This document shows, piece after piece, positions 1 to 12,169 of a stretch of DNA of 64,000 nt (position 1 is its first letter; each line of letters begins with the position of its first letter). The stretch lies in contig NC_053397.1 in NCBI RefSeq assembly GCF_905171765.1, positions 1,378,446 to 1,442,445 on the forward strand, in the 5' to 3' direction. A model generated the notes under the pieces. It was not told the DNA's origin, did no database searches, and saw only the letters and a program-made list of their open reading frames with translations. A program made the position numbers and the translations under genes. Origin of the DNA: Bufo bufo. Its lineage: Eukaryota > Chordata > Amphibia > Anura > Bufonidae.

Positions 1-612
1 ATAGAGCAGGAGGCGCTCGTAGGGTGGTGTACGTGTTACATATAGAGCAGGAGGTGCTCGTAGGGTGGTGTACATGTTACATATAGAGCAGGAGGCACTC
101 ATAGGGTGGTGTACATGTTACATATGGAGCAGGAGGCGCTCGTAGGGTGGTGTACGTGTTACATATAGAGCAGGAGGCGCTCGTAGGGTGGTGTACAGGT
201 TACATATGGAGCAGGAGGCGCTCGTAGGGTGGTGTACAGGTTACATATAGAGCAGGAGGCGCTCGTAGGGTGGTGTACAGGTTACATATAGAGCAGGAGG
301 CGCTCGTAGGGTGGTGTACGTGTTACATATAGAGCAGGAGGCGCTCGTAGGGTGGTGTACGGGTTACATATAGAGCAGGAGGCGCTCGTAGGGTGGTGTA
401 CGGGTTACATATAGAGCAGGAGGTGCTCGTAGGGTGGTGTACAGGTTACATATAGAGCAGGAGGCGCTCGTAGGGTGGTGTACGTGTTACATATAGAACA
501 GGAGGCACTCGTAGGGTGGTGTACAGGTTACATATAGAGCAGGAGGCGCTCGTAGGGTGGTGTACATGTTACATATAGAGCAGGAGGCGCTCGTAGGGTG
601 GGATACATGTTG
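1..612. repeat. Minisatellite, 41-bp monomer
   Basis: About 15 head-to-tail copies of a 41-bp unit beginning ATAGAGCAGGAGGCGCTCGT run from the window edge to about 612. Copies differ by single substitutions such as GCGCTC/GTGCTC and TACGTG/TACAGG. The array probably continues to the left of the window. The serine-rich frame on the minus strand that enters it is a by-product. Confidence 0.95.
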
Positions 613-670
613 TTCATGGATATAAGGACCCCATGGACACGCGGGCAGACTCCTTTGTTTTACTTTATAG

Positions 671-724
671 GAAGAGGAGAGCAGAGAAAGTGACCTGGAG
701 GAGGAAGACGAAGAGTCCGACTGA
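671..724 (+). CDS. Candidate terminal coding exon with acidic C-terminus
   Basis: A pyrimidine-rich tract ending in CTTTATAG (663-670) forms a plausible splice acceptor. The frame that starts at the first exon base reads EEESRESDLEEEDEESD and then TGA at 722-724. Seventeen codons of almost pure Glu/Asp/Ser look like the acidic tail of a nuclear or nucleolar protein, although I do not recognise the gene. A 3' UTR of about 350 bp follows, ending at an ATTAAA signal. Upstream exons would lie left of the window. The array at 1-612 would then be in the last intron and the GT-rich array just past the 3' end. The phase is inferred: the +1 phase is also open for 28 codons, to a TGA at 757-759. A chance acceptor in unique DNA is the main alternative. 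Confidence 0.4.
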   Translation, partial: EEESRESDLEEEDEESD

Positions 725-1074
725 GCCTTCTGGTTTCCTAGCTGCCCCTCCCCCATGATAAAACTTTATGGGCCTCCGTTATCATTGACCGGCGGGGTAC
801 GCCTCGTATTAGGCACAGCATCCGGTAGTCCGTGACCCGTCCCCTCCCTGCCCTCATGCCTGCTCTTGGGGTAAGTGGGAAGGAGAAACATCGTTCGTGC
901 AAGTTGGGGCGAAAAAGTTGCAAATACGCAGAAAACTGGGGTATAAATATGATAAATCAGGCCCCATGTGTGCAGGATGTAGATGCTCCCTTCTACATGT
1001 ATCAGACATGGTCTCCACCTGTGCGGACTGCAGGGAGCGTGCCCTTGGGCTTGTTATAAACCTTCTGTTGTCAC

Positions 1075-1080
1075 ATTAAA
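1075..1080 (+). terminator. Candidate poly(A) signal ATTAAA
   Basis: ATTAAA occurs about 350 bp after the stop codon of the candidate exon and just before the GT-rich array, whose GU-rich transcript could serve as downstream element. The interval 725-1074 is unique sequence with no other recognisable feature and would be the 3' UTR. Confidence 0.35.
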
Positions 1081-1122
1081 GAGTTAACAATGCAAAATGA
1101 CTGGCAGAGAAATGATGTAGCC

Positions 1123-2334
1123 GTGTCATACGTGTGGATGGGGTGTGTGTGGAGCTGTGTCATACGTGTGGATGGTGTGTGTGGAGCTGTGTCATACGTG
1201 TGGATGGTGTGTGTGTGGAGCTGTGTCATATGTGTGGATGGTGTGTGTGTGGAGCTGTGTCATACGTGTGGATGGTGTGTGTGTGTGGAGCAGTGTCATA
1301 CGTGTGGATGGTGTGTGTGTGTGGAGCAGTGTCATACGTGTGGATGGTGTGTGTGTGTGGAGCAGTGTCATACGTGTGGATGGTGTGTGTGTGTGGAGCA
1401 GTGTCATACGTGTGGATGGTGTGTGTGTGTGGAGCAGTGTCATACGTGTGGATGGTGTGTGTGTGTGGAGCTGTGTCATACGTGTGGATGGTGTGTGTGT
1501 GGAGCAGTGTCATACGTGTGGATGGGGTGTGTGTGGAGCTGTGTCATACGTGTGGATGGGGTGTGTGTGGAGCTGTGTCATACGTGTGGATGGGGTGTGT
1601 GTGGAGCTGTGTCATACGTGTGGATGGGGTGTGTGTGGAGCTGTGTCATACGTGTGGATGGGGTGTGTGTGGAGCAGTGTCATACGTGTGGATGGTGGGT
1701 GTGTGTGGAGCAGTGTCATACGTGTGGATGGTGGGTGTGTGTGGAGCAGTGTCATACGTGTGGATGGTGGGTGTGTGTGGAGCAGTGTCATACGTGTGGA
1801 TGGTGTGTGTGTGTGGAGCTGTGTCATACGTGTGGATGGTGTGTGTGTGGAGCAGTGTCATACGTGTGGATGGGGTGTGTGTGTGGAGCAGTGTCATACG
1901 TGTGGATGGGGTGTGTGTGTGGAGCAGTGTCATACGTGTGGATGGGGTGTGTGTGTGGAGCAGTGTCATACGTGTGGATGGTGTGTGTGTGGAGCTGTGT
2001 CATACGTGTGGATGGTGTGTGTGTGGAGCAGTGTCATACGTGTGGATGGGGTGTGTGTGGATGGGGTGTGTGTGGAGCTGTGTCATACGTGTGGATGGTG
2101 TGTGTGTGGAGTTGTGTCATACGTGTGGATGGTGTGTGTGTGGAGCTGTGTCATACGTGTGGATGGTGTGTGTGGAGCAGTGTCATACGTGTGGATGGTG
2201 TGTGTGTGGATGGTGTGTGTGTGGAGCAGTGTCATACGTGTGGATGGTGTGTGTGGAGCAGTGTCATACGTGTGGATGGGGTGTGTGTGGAGCAGTGTCA
2301 TACGTGTGTGTGTGGAGTATACGTTTGTGGAGCC
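1123..2334. repeat. GT-rich minisatellite, about 34-36-bp monomer
   Basis: About 35 copies of a unit containing GTCATACGTGTGGATGG, then (GT)n, then GGAGCTG or GGAGCAG. Monomer length varies by 2-bp steps in the GT run. All three plus frames stay open for 400 or more codons because the unit lacks stops. These long cysteine/valine/tryptophan frames are not evidence of a protein. Confidence 0.95.
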
Positions 2335-2682
2335 GTGCCGGGGGGGAGGGGGTATAGATGTCCTGCCTGTGAAGAGGGGGAGATTGTTGCTCTGTCGTGC
2401 GGGGGAGGGGGTGTTGTGGTGAGCCTGTAGACTGGGGAAGGGGGGGTAGTAGAGGGTGTCACAGCCTGCCATTAGTTGTTGGACACTGGGACCTCCTCCC
2501 GTCACTGGTTTTACTGGCCATTAACCCTGCTGGAGGGTTAGGGTACTGCAGGAACCGTGGCAGACAATTTACTTGGCGATCCACCCTTGGACAATTGAAG
2601 TGGAGCAGCCGGGAAAGTCTTCTCAGGATGGCAGACCAGTATGTAAAGTCTTTTCATGATGGGTGGCCGCCAGGAGTTGCAG
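2335..2682. other. Unique spacer
   Basis: GC-rich unique sequence between two minisatellites, with G runs. I see no gene, splice pair or transposon end. Confidence 0.4.
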
Positions 2683-4393
2683 ATTCCACAGCGCTGTACA
2701 GACATTCTCATCACTTATATATCACTGACATATTCCACAGCGCTGTACAGACATTCTCATCACTTATATATCACTGACATATTCCACAGCGCTGTACAGA
2801 CATTCTCATCACTTATATATCACTGACATATTCCACAGCGCTGTACAGACATTCTCATCCCTTATATATCACTGACATATTCCACAGCCGGACATTCTCA
2901 TCACTTATATATCACTGACATATTCCACAGCCGGACATTCTCATCACTGATTTATCACTGACATATTCCACAGCGCTGTACGGACATTCTCATCACTTTT
3001 ATATATCACTGACATATTCCACAGCGCTGTACGGACATTCTCATCACTTATATATCACTGACATATTCCACAGCTCTGTACAGACATTCTCATCACTTAT
3101 ATATCACTGACATATTCCACAGCGCTGTACAGACATTCTCATCCCTTATATATCACTGACATATTCCACAGCCGGACATTCTCATCACTTATATATCACT
3201 GACATGTTCCACAGCGCTGTATGGACATTCTCATCACTTATATATCACTGACATATTCCACAGCTCTGTACAGACATTCTCATCACTTATATATCACTGA
3301 CATATTCCACAGCACTGTACAGACATTCTCATCACTTATATATCACTGACATATTCCACAGCGCTGTACAGACATTCTCATCCCTTATATATCACTGACA
3401 TATTCCACAGCGCTGTACAGACATTCTCATCACTTATATATCACTGACATATTCCACAGAGCTGTACAGACATTCTCATCACTTATATATCACTGACATA
3501 TTCCACAGCGCTGTACAGACATTCTCATCCCTTATATATCACTGACATATTCCACAGCTCTGTACAGACATTCTCATCACTTATATATCACTGACATATT
3601 CCACAGCGCTGTACAGACATTCTCATCACTTGTATATCACTGACATATTCCACAGCCGGACATTCTCATCACTTATATATCACTGACATATTCCACAGCG
3701 CTGTACAGACATTCTCATCACTTCTATATCACTGACATATTCCACAGCGCTGTACAGACATTCTCATCACTTATATATCACTGACATATTCAACAGCGCT
3801 GTACAGACATTCTCATCACTTATATATCACTGACATATTCCACAGCGCTGTACAGACATTCTCATCACTTATATATCACTGACATATTCCACAGCGCTGT
3901 ACAGACATTCTCATCACTTATATATCACTGACATATTCCACAGCGCTGTACAGACATTCTCATCACTTATATATCACTGACATATTCCACAGCACTGTAC
4001 AGACATTCTCATCACTTATATATCACTGACATATTCCACAGCGCTGTACAGACATTCTCATCACTTATATATCACTGACATATTCCACAGCGCTGTACAG
4101 ACATTCTCATCACTTATATATCACTGACATATTCCACAGCGCTGTACAGACATTCTCATCACTTATATATCACTGACATATTCCACAGAGCTGTACAGAC
4201 ATTCTCATCACTTATCTATCACTGACATATTCCACAGCGCTGTACAGACATTCTCATCACTTATATATCACTGACATATTCCACAGCCGGACATTCTCAT
4301 CACTTATATATCACTGACATATTCCGTAGCGCTGTACAGACATTCTCATCACTTATATATCACTGACATATTCCACAGCGCTGTACAGACATT
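2683..4393. repeat. Minisatellite, 49-bp monomer
   Basis: About 35 copies of a unit containing CATTCTCATCACTTATATAT, CACTGACATATTCCACAG and CGCTGTACAGA. A recurring 43-bp variant replaces the CGCTGTACAGA part with CCGGA. It appears at several separated positions (for example near 2888, 2930, 3172 and 3655), which suggests spread by unequal exchange or conversion. Confidence 0.95.
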
Positions 4394-5354
4394 GTTTGCC
4401 TCACTCAGGATTGTATGAAGCTCTTGCAGTGTAATCCTGCTGCCGGTTGCTCGATCATCAGATAACTGGAATCTTTTGACCGTCTTAAAGATCATTGTTT
4501 GTCGGCGGCGGATGGTGTGTAATCTCAATCTGCTGCGGCAATGATTCACAATGGGGAAGAGCGATGGCATAGCGATTGCTCCAGCCATACTGTGGAGGAG
4601 ATCTCTGCAGGTACTAACAGCCGTCCAATCGCATCGAAGTGCATCACAGCCGGGGGGAAGCAGACGCCCCCTCCTCCCTGTACCGATGGTGGAAATGAAC
4701 AAATGAGGTGCCAAAAATAGCGGTGGGCACAGTATCCCCATGCAGCGGCATTTTTTGGGGGGGGAAAGGCGCATTTTAAAAGTGGAGGTGTTCACCTATC
4801 TGGTAGACATACCTGTTTCTAAAAAAGCAATGAACGGTCCTCTTTAACCCTCTAACTGCACTCTACGCTTATTTCCTATCCCCGAGGGCTCTATACAATC
4901 CAACCATCTATGGAAGCAAATTCTCCCCAGGTCTCTGCTGAACCCAGGACGTCCCTTTACAGCTCTAACCAAAGGATGTCTTTCTTCTCAGAGTTCATTG
5001 TGGCCACTTGGACCAAAAGGGTAATCTTCATGAAATACAAAAAGATCAAAAAATCCATAAAATGAGGTCCAGGTGACCTATGAGTTTCCTCCCCGGCTAT
5101 AGCAAAAGTTGCTGTCTGTCTGTCTCCTCCTAGCAGGCTTGTTAACCCTTTCAGTGCCAAATAGGTGAAGTAAGTGAGTTGGTTGTCATGAACCTCTGTG
5201 AAGTACTTTGCCGGGGCCCTTGTTTCTGTTATTCATGGCTTTTCCCCACATATATTTTTACTAATAATATGTTGGGTGAAGCTTCAAAGAACACCAGTAA
5301 ATCAACGAAAGAATGGCGGGAAAAAGATTTGTGTTTTGGGATGGGTTTTAGCCC
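4394..5354. other. Intergenic sequence, nothing assigned
   Basis: Mostly unique sequence. A minus-strand frame of 148 codons overlaps the end of the 49-bp array and shows no recognisable domain. TTAA tetranucleotides and short inverted motifs suggest old MITE debris, but no paired ends were found. Confidence 0.35.
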
Positions 5355-6179
5355 TTAACCCTATGGAGATGCTTTGATATGCCCTGAAGAGTCCTGACCC
5401 GAAGGCCTCATGCACACGACCGTATGTATTTTGCAGTTCACAGAAAATACGGATGACATCCATGTGCATTCTGTATTTTGTGGAACAGAACAGCCGGCCC
5501 CTAATAGAACTGTACTATCCTTGTCCGTAATGCAGACAATAATACGACATGTTCTATTTTTTTGCGGAACGGAAATACAGACATACGAAAACGGAATGCA
5601 CACGGAGTAACTTCCATTTTTTGCAGACCCATTGAAATTAATGGTTCCGCAAAAAAAATGGAACAGACACTGAAAGAAAATACGTTTTGTGTGCATGAGC
5701 CCTAACCCTATGGAGATGCTCTAGAATGCCCTGAAGAGTCCAGACCTTAACCCTATGGAGATGCTCTAGAATGCCCTGAAGAGTCCAGACCTTAACCCTA
5801 TGGAGATGCTCTAGAATGCCCTGAAGAGTCCAGACCTTAACTCTATGGAGATGCTCTAGAATGCCCTGAAGAGTCCAGACCTTAACCCTATGGAGATGCT
5901 CCTCTAGAATGCCCTGAAGAGTCCTGACCTTAACCCTAAGGAGATGCTCTAGAATGCCCTGAAGAGTCCAGACCTTAACCCTATGGAGATGCTCTAGAAT
6001 GCCCTGAAGAGTCCTGACCTTAACCCTATGGAGATGCTCTAGAATGCCCTGAAGAGTCCTGACCTTAACCCTATGGAGATGCTCTAGAATGCCCTGAAGA
6101 GTCCTGACCTTAACCCTATGGAGATGCTCTAGAATGCCCTGAAGAGTCCTGACCTTAACCCTATGGAGATGCTCTAGAA
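5355..6179. repeat. Tc1-derived 45/48-bp minisatellite, block A
   Basis: One diverged monomer (5355-5399), a MITE (5404-5701), then about ten monomers up to the first hAT element. The unit is TTAACCCTATGGAGATGCTC, TAGAATGCCCTGAAG, AGTCCTGACC; a 48-bp variant has an extra CTC. On the plus strand the unit reads SPDLNPMEML then a stop. That matches the catalytic SPDLNPIE region of Tc1 transposases, seen complete five times elsewhere in this window. The minus strand is open through every unit because 45 and 48 are multiples of three, producing spurious long frames. Confidence 0.9.
5404..5701. mobile_element. MITE with TTAA-type target slot
   Basis: A 298-bp element with terminal inverted repeats GGCCTCATGCACAC on the left and GTGTGCATGAGCC on the right. 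It sits exactly where the minisatellite monomer has TTAA: the flanks are CGAA (5400-5403) and CTAA (5702-5705), readable as a decayed TTAA duplication. No coding capacity. A piggyBac-type MITE is the best fit. Confidence 0.6.
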
Positions 6180-8280
6180 CAGGGGTGCACAACCTGCGGC
6201 CCCCAGAGCCATGGTTTGCGGCCCCCGCCCTGCTGGGCAGACACACAGCAGATGGATCACAGGTTTTGCACTGTAGCAGGAGCAGAAAGGGTCCCCGACT
6301 ATTAGTGAGAGCGGGGAAGCTGAGGAGAAGACAGAAGCGCTTTATTAGCTCTTCTGCCTTCTCCTCTGAGCGCTCTGCAGTGTGGACCCGGCGATCACGT
6401 GATCTCTGGGTGTCTCGGGAACAGAGGAGCGCTGCCCTGGTACAAAGCCCCCCCAGCGGGCTGGTTTCCCTGTAACTGCGGCTCCTTTGGATGCTCCAGT
6501 TACAGTGGAAATAGTACAAAAAAAGCCACTTATTGTCTCCCAAAGGTCTTTCAGTGACCTCTTGGGGACAAATTATGTGGTAAAAATATATTTTAAAAAA
6601 TGATTTTAAAAGATTTGAAAACTAAATAAATTAAAAAATAAAATAAAATATAAAGGAAAAAGTGCTTAATAAAAGAGTGTTCACTGTCCCACCACAGTCT
6701 TTTTATGAAAAAGTGCAAAATTTAAAAAAGTGACAGTGTCCCTCAAGATCTTTTTATGACCTCTTGGGGGACATATTATGGAGCAGAAATATATTAAGTA
6801 AAAAAAAAATTCATACATAAAAGAAAAGACACCCAAACCAATCAAAACAGTCACCATTACCGCCCCATTCACGTGAAACTTTTCATATTATATAGCAAAA
6901 TACACAAAATAGAGAACTAATTATAATCATTTATTTTGGTGTCAGTTTGCATATTTAAAGAATAAGGAGCTATAGTTTGAAAAAAATATATACTTTTTAA
7001 AAACTTTTGTATAGTTTCCCCCAAATAAAAATTGTTGCAAAAATTATCTTAGTAGTCCAACAAATATGATGGTCACAATCATTTGAACCACCGCGCGCTA
7101 AATCACAAAATAGTGTCTGGTCAATAAAGGGCTCCTGTCACCCCACTAAACTCTTTTTTTTTGTGTACTTATAATCCCTATCATGCGATATTGCTATACA
7201 TTGTTATTAATAATTTTCGTTCAGTAGATTTAGCAAAAAACTTACTTTTATTATATGCTAATTACCTTTCTACCAGCAAGTAGGGCGTCTATGTGCTGGT
7301 AGCAGCCGCAGAAAACCGCCCCCTCCTCTTGTTGATTGACAGGGCCAGCCGCGATCTCCTCCTCCGGGCCAGCCCTGTCAGCATTTCAAAAATCCCACGC
7401 CTGTGTTGATTTAGCGCAGGCGCTCTGAGATACAGTGGAGGCCTTTTCGGGACTGGTCATTCAAGCGTTAACCAATAGGCGCCTTCCCCACTAGCAAGGT
7501 AAAGTGGTTACTGCAGGACGCCTATAACCGGATTGGCAGGAGCTGGTGATAACCAGTGAGCTCCGTCCTCTGCGGTGAAGGAAACCGCTGATTTATAAAT
7601 AGGAGGCCGGATGGAAGGAAATGTCCCCACTTTTCTGGTAAAAATGAGGCTTGGAGCATGGCCTCTGAAATAGAAAATTCATAATTACCTGCTCCACTCC
7701 GCTCTGGTCCTCTGCGCTGCCTCCATCTTCCGGTTCCTGTTCTGTTTACACCTGACCGTGCATAACCATGGTCACTTGCACGGCTCCAGGCAATGACTGG
7801 CTTCAGCAGGGACACGCTGCTTGTGGCCACATCACCGCCTAAGCCAGTCATTGTCTGGAGTGGTGGATGACCATGTCCATGCACTGCCAGGTGTAAACAG
7901 CGGAGGCAGTTCAGAGAGGCGGGGAGCAGGTAAGTATAACTCTTCGGTTTCAGGGGCTATGCTGCAGCACGATATTTGGGACAATTACTGGGAACAAGTC
8001 TTCATAGGAGCGCTTATATCTGGCCGGTATAATCGTGCAGCTGATCAGTCGATAAACAAGGAATTGCTCATTTGTCGGCTGATTTGAATATTTTATCAGG
8101 ATGAAAGATGTCCGATTATCTGCAGCACGACTGTGGCAGCGATCACTCCTCCCCAGTCACTTTGCACTGGCTTGTGTAATAGGCAGATGAGCGCCGATCA
8201 ACATTTTTTTATTTGCGGCCCCTTGAAATAGAGCGATGTGACAATGCGGCCCCCAGACAAAAAAAGGTTGTGCACCCCTG
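6180..8280. mobile_element. Non-autonomous hAT element, copy 1
   Basis: A 2101-bp element with ends CAGGGGTGCACAACCT and, inverted, AGGTTGTGCACCCCTG, flanked by the 8-bp duplication CTCTAGAA (6172-6179 and 8281-8288). CAGGGGTGCACAACC ends and an 8-bp duplication with central TA are hallmarks of hAT elements. No hAT transposase or dimerisation domain is encoded. The interior holds AT-rich sequence (6570-7060), GC-rich sequence (7280-7450) and what looks like an older embedded repeat (about 7960-8150). Confidence 0.9.
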
Positions 8281-9173
8281 CTCTAGAATGCCCTGAAGAG
8301 TCCTGACCTTAACCCTATGGAGATGCTCCTCTAGAATGTCCTGAAGAGTCCTGACCTTAACCCTATGGAGATGCTCCTCTAGAATGCCCTGAAGAGTCCT
8401 GACCTTAACCCTATGGAGATGCTCTAGAATGCCCTGAAGAGTCCTGACCTTAACCCTATGGAGATGCTCCTCTAGAATGTCCTGAAGAGTCCTGACCTTA
8501 ACCCTATGGAGATGCTCCTCTAGAATGCCCTGAAGAGTCCAGACCTTAACCCTATGGAGATGCTCTAGAATGCCCTGAAGAGTCCTGACCTTAACCCTAT
8601 GGAGATGCTCCTCTAGAATGTCCTGAAGAGTCCTGACCTTAACCCTATGGAGATGCTCCTCTAGAATGCCCTGAAGAGTCCAGACCTTAACCCTATGGAG
8701 ATGCTCTAGAATGCCCTGAAGAGTCCTGACCTTAACCCTATGGAGATGCTCCTCTAGAATGCCCTGAAGAGTCCTGACCTTAACCCTATGGAGATGCTCC
8801 TCTAGAATGCCCTGAAGAGTCCTGACCTTAACCCTATGGAGATGCTCTAGAATGCCCTGAAGAGTCCTGACCTTAACCCTATGGAGATGCTCCTCTAGAA
8901 TGTCCTGAAGAGTCCTGACCTTAACCCTATGGAGATGCTCCTCTAGAATGCCCTGAAGAGTCCTGACCTTAACCCTATGGAGATGCTCTAGAATGCCCTG
9001 AAGAGTCCTGACCTTAACCCTATGGAGATGCTCTAGAATGCCCTGAAGAGTCCTGACCTTAACCCTATGGAGATGCTCTAGAATGCCCTGAAGAGTCCTG
9101 ACCTTAACCCTATGGAGATGCTCTAGAATGCCCTGAAGAGTCCTGACCTTAACCCTATGGAGATGCTCTAGAA
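8281..9173. repeat. Tc1-derived minisatellite, block B
   Basis: 893 bp of 45- and 48-bp monomers between hAT copies 1 and 2. The order of 45- and 48-bp units and their point variants is nearly identical to block C, so the two blocks were duplicated together with the hAT element. Confidence 0.9.
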
Positions 9174-11276
9174 CAGGGGTGCACAACCTGCGGCCCCCAG
9201 AGCCATGGTTTGCGGCCCCCGCCCTGCTGGGCAGACACACAGCAGATGGATCACAGGTTTTGCACTGTAGCAGGAGCAGAAAGGGTCCCCGACTATTAGT
9301 GAGAGCGGGGAAGCTGAGGAGAAGACAGAAGCGCTTTATTAGCTCTTCTGCCTTCTCCTCTATGAGCGCTCTGCAGTGTGGACCCGGCGATCACGTGATC
9401 TCTGGGTGTCTCGGGAACAGAGGAGCGCTGCCCTGGTACAAAGCCCCCCCAGCAGGCTTGTTACCCTCTAACTGGGGCTCCTTTGGATGCTCCAGTTACA
9501 GTGGAAATAGTACAAAAAAAGCCACTTATTGTCTCCCAAAGGTCTTTCAGTGACCTCTTGGGGACAAATTATGTGGTAAAAATATATTTTAAAAAATGAT
9601 TTTAAAAGATTTGAAAACTAAATAAATTAAAAAATAAAATAAAATATAAAGGAAAAAGTGCTTAATAAAAGAGTGTTCACTGTCCCACCACAGTCTTTTT
9701 ATGAAAAAGTGCAAAATTTAAAAAAGTGACAGTGTCCCTCAAGATCTTTTTATGACCTCTTGGGGGACATATTATGGAGCAGAAATATATTAAGTAAAAA
9801 AAAAATTCATACATAAAAGAAAAGACACCCAAACCAATCAAAACAGTCACCATTACCGCCCCATTCACGTGAAACTTTTCATATTATATAGCAAAATACA
9901 CAAAATAGAGAACTAATTATAATCATTTATTTTGGTGTCAGTTTGCATATTTAAAGAATAAGGAGCTATAGTTTGAAAAAAATATATACTTTTTAAAAAC
10001 TTTTGTATAGTTTCCCCCAAATAAAAATTGTTGCAAAAATTATCTTAGTAGTCCAACAAATATGATGGTCACAATCATTTGAACCACCGCGCGCTAAATC
10101 ACAAAATAGTGTCTGGACAATAAAGGGCTCCTGTCACCCCACTAAACTCTTTTTTTTTGTGTACTTATAATCCCTATCATGCGATATTGCTATACATTGT
10201 TATTAATAATTTTCGTTCAGTAGATTTAGCAAAAAACTTACTTTTATTATATGCTAATTACCTTTCTACCAGCAAGTAGGGCGTCTATGTGCTGGTAGCA
10301 GCCGCAGAAAACCGCCCCCTCCTCTTGTTGATTGACAGGGCCAGCCGCGATCTCCTCCTCCGGGCCAGCCCTGTCAGCATTTCAAAAATCCCACGCCTGT
10401 GTTGATTTAGCGCAGGCGCTCTGAGATACAGTGGAGGCCTTTTCGGGACTGGTCATTCAAGCGTTAACCAATAGGCGCCTTCCCCACTAGCAAGGTAAAG
10501 TGGTTACTGCAGGACGCCTATAACCGGATTGGCAGGAGCTGGTGATACCCAGTGAGCTCCGTCCTCTGCAGTGAAGGAAACCGCTGATTTATAAATAGGA
10601 GGCCGGATGGAAGGAAATGTCCCCACTTTTCTGGTAAAAATGAGGCTTGGAGCATGGCCTCTGAAATAGAAAATTCATAATTACCTGCTCCACTCCGCTC
10701 TGGTCCTCTGCGCTGCCTCCATCTTCCGGTTCCTGTTCTGTTTACACCTGACCGTGCATAACCATGGTCACTTGCACGGCTCCAGTCAATGACTGGCTTC
10801 AGCAGGGACACGCTGCTTGTGGCCACATCACCGCCTAAGCCAGTCATTGTCTGGAGTGGTGTATGACCATGTCCATGCACTGCCAGGTGTAAACAGCGGA
10901 GGCAGTTCAGAGAGGCGGGGAGCAGGTAAGTATAACTCTTCGGTTTCAGGGGCTATGCTGCAGCACGATATTTGGGACAATTACTGGGAACAAGTCTTCA
11001 TAGGAGCGCTTATATCTGGCCGGTATAATCGTGCAGCTGATCAGTCGATAAACAAGGAATTGCTCATTTGTCGGCTGATTTGAATATTTTATCAGGATGA
11101 AAGATGTCCGATTATCTGCAGCACGACTGTGGCAGCGATCACTCCTCCCCAGTCACTTTGCACTGGCTTGTGTAATAGGCAGATGAGCGCCGATCAACAT
11201 TTTTTTATTTGCGGCCCCTTGAAATAGAGCGATGTGACAATGCGGCCCCCAGACAAAAAAAGGTTGTGCACCCCTG
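9174..11276. mobile_element. Non-autonomous hAT element, copy 2
   Basis: A 2103-bp copy, nearly identical to copy 1 by eye, with the same ends and the same CTCTAGAA duplication (9166-9173 and 11277-11284). Small differences include a 2-bp insertion near 9362 and scattered substitutions. Confidence 0.9.
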
Positions 11277-12169
11277 CTCTAGAATGCCCTGAAGAGTCCT
11301 GACCTTAACCCTATGGAGATGCTCCTCTAGAATGTCCTGAAGAGTCCTGACCTTAACCCTATGGAGATGCTCCTCTAGAATGCCCTGAAGAGTCCTGACC
11401 TTAACCCTATGGAGATGCTCTAGAATGCCCTGAAGAGTCCTGACCTTAACCCTATGGAGATGCTCCTCTAGAATGTCCTGAAGAGTCCTGACCTTAACCC
11501 TATGGAGATGCTCCTCTAGAATGCCCTGAAGAGTCCAGACCTTAACCCTATGGAGATGCTCTAGAATGCCCTGAAGAGTCCTGACCTTAACCCTATGGAG
11601 ATGCTCCTCTAGAATGTCCTGAAGAGTCCTGACCTTAACCCTATGGAGATGCTCCTCTAGAATGCCCTGAAGAGTCCAGACCTTAACCCTATGGAGATGC
11701 TCTAGAATGCCCTGAAGAGTCCTGACCTTAACCCTATGGAGATGCTCCTCTAGAATGTCCTGAAGAGTCCTGACCTTAACCCTATGGAGATGCTCCTCTA
11801 GAATGCCCTGAAGAGTCCTGACCTTAACCCTATGGAGATGCTCTAGAATGCCCTGAAGAGTCCTGACCTTAACCCTATGGAGATGCTCCTCTAGAATGTC
11901 CTGAAGAGTCCTGACCTTAACCCTATGGAGATGCTCCTCTAGAATGCCCTGAAGAGTCCTGACCTTAACCCTATGGAGATGCTCTAGAATGCCCTGAAGA
12001 GTCCTGACCTTAACCCTATGGAGATGCTCTAGAATGCCCTGAAGAGTCCTGACCTTAACCCTATGGAGATGCTCTAGAATGCCCTGAAGAGTCCTGACCT
12101 TAACCCTATGGAGATGCTCTAGAATGCCCTGAAGAGTCCTGACCTTAACCCTATGGAGATGCTCTAGAA
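11277..12169. repeat. Tc1-derived minisatellite, block C
   Basis: 893 bp, the same length and unit order as block B. One visible difference is GCCCTG versus GTCCTG in the unit near 11757 compared with 8760. Confidence 0.9.

Noticed and set aside
1090..2430. Overlapping frames of 407-446 codons rich in Cys, Val and Trp
   Set aside because: All three plus frames are open at once because the GT-rich monomer has no stop. No start context, splice signals or non-repeat coding surround them.
4349..4795. 148-codon minus frame
   Set aside because: Starts in unique DNA and ends inside the 49-bp array; no domain and no supporting signals.
6185..6475. 96-codon and related plus frames at each hAT left end (MHNLRPPEPW...)
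   Set aside because: They start in the hAT terminal repeat, differ by frameshift between copies and show no hAT transposase motif.
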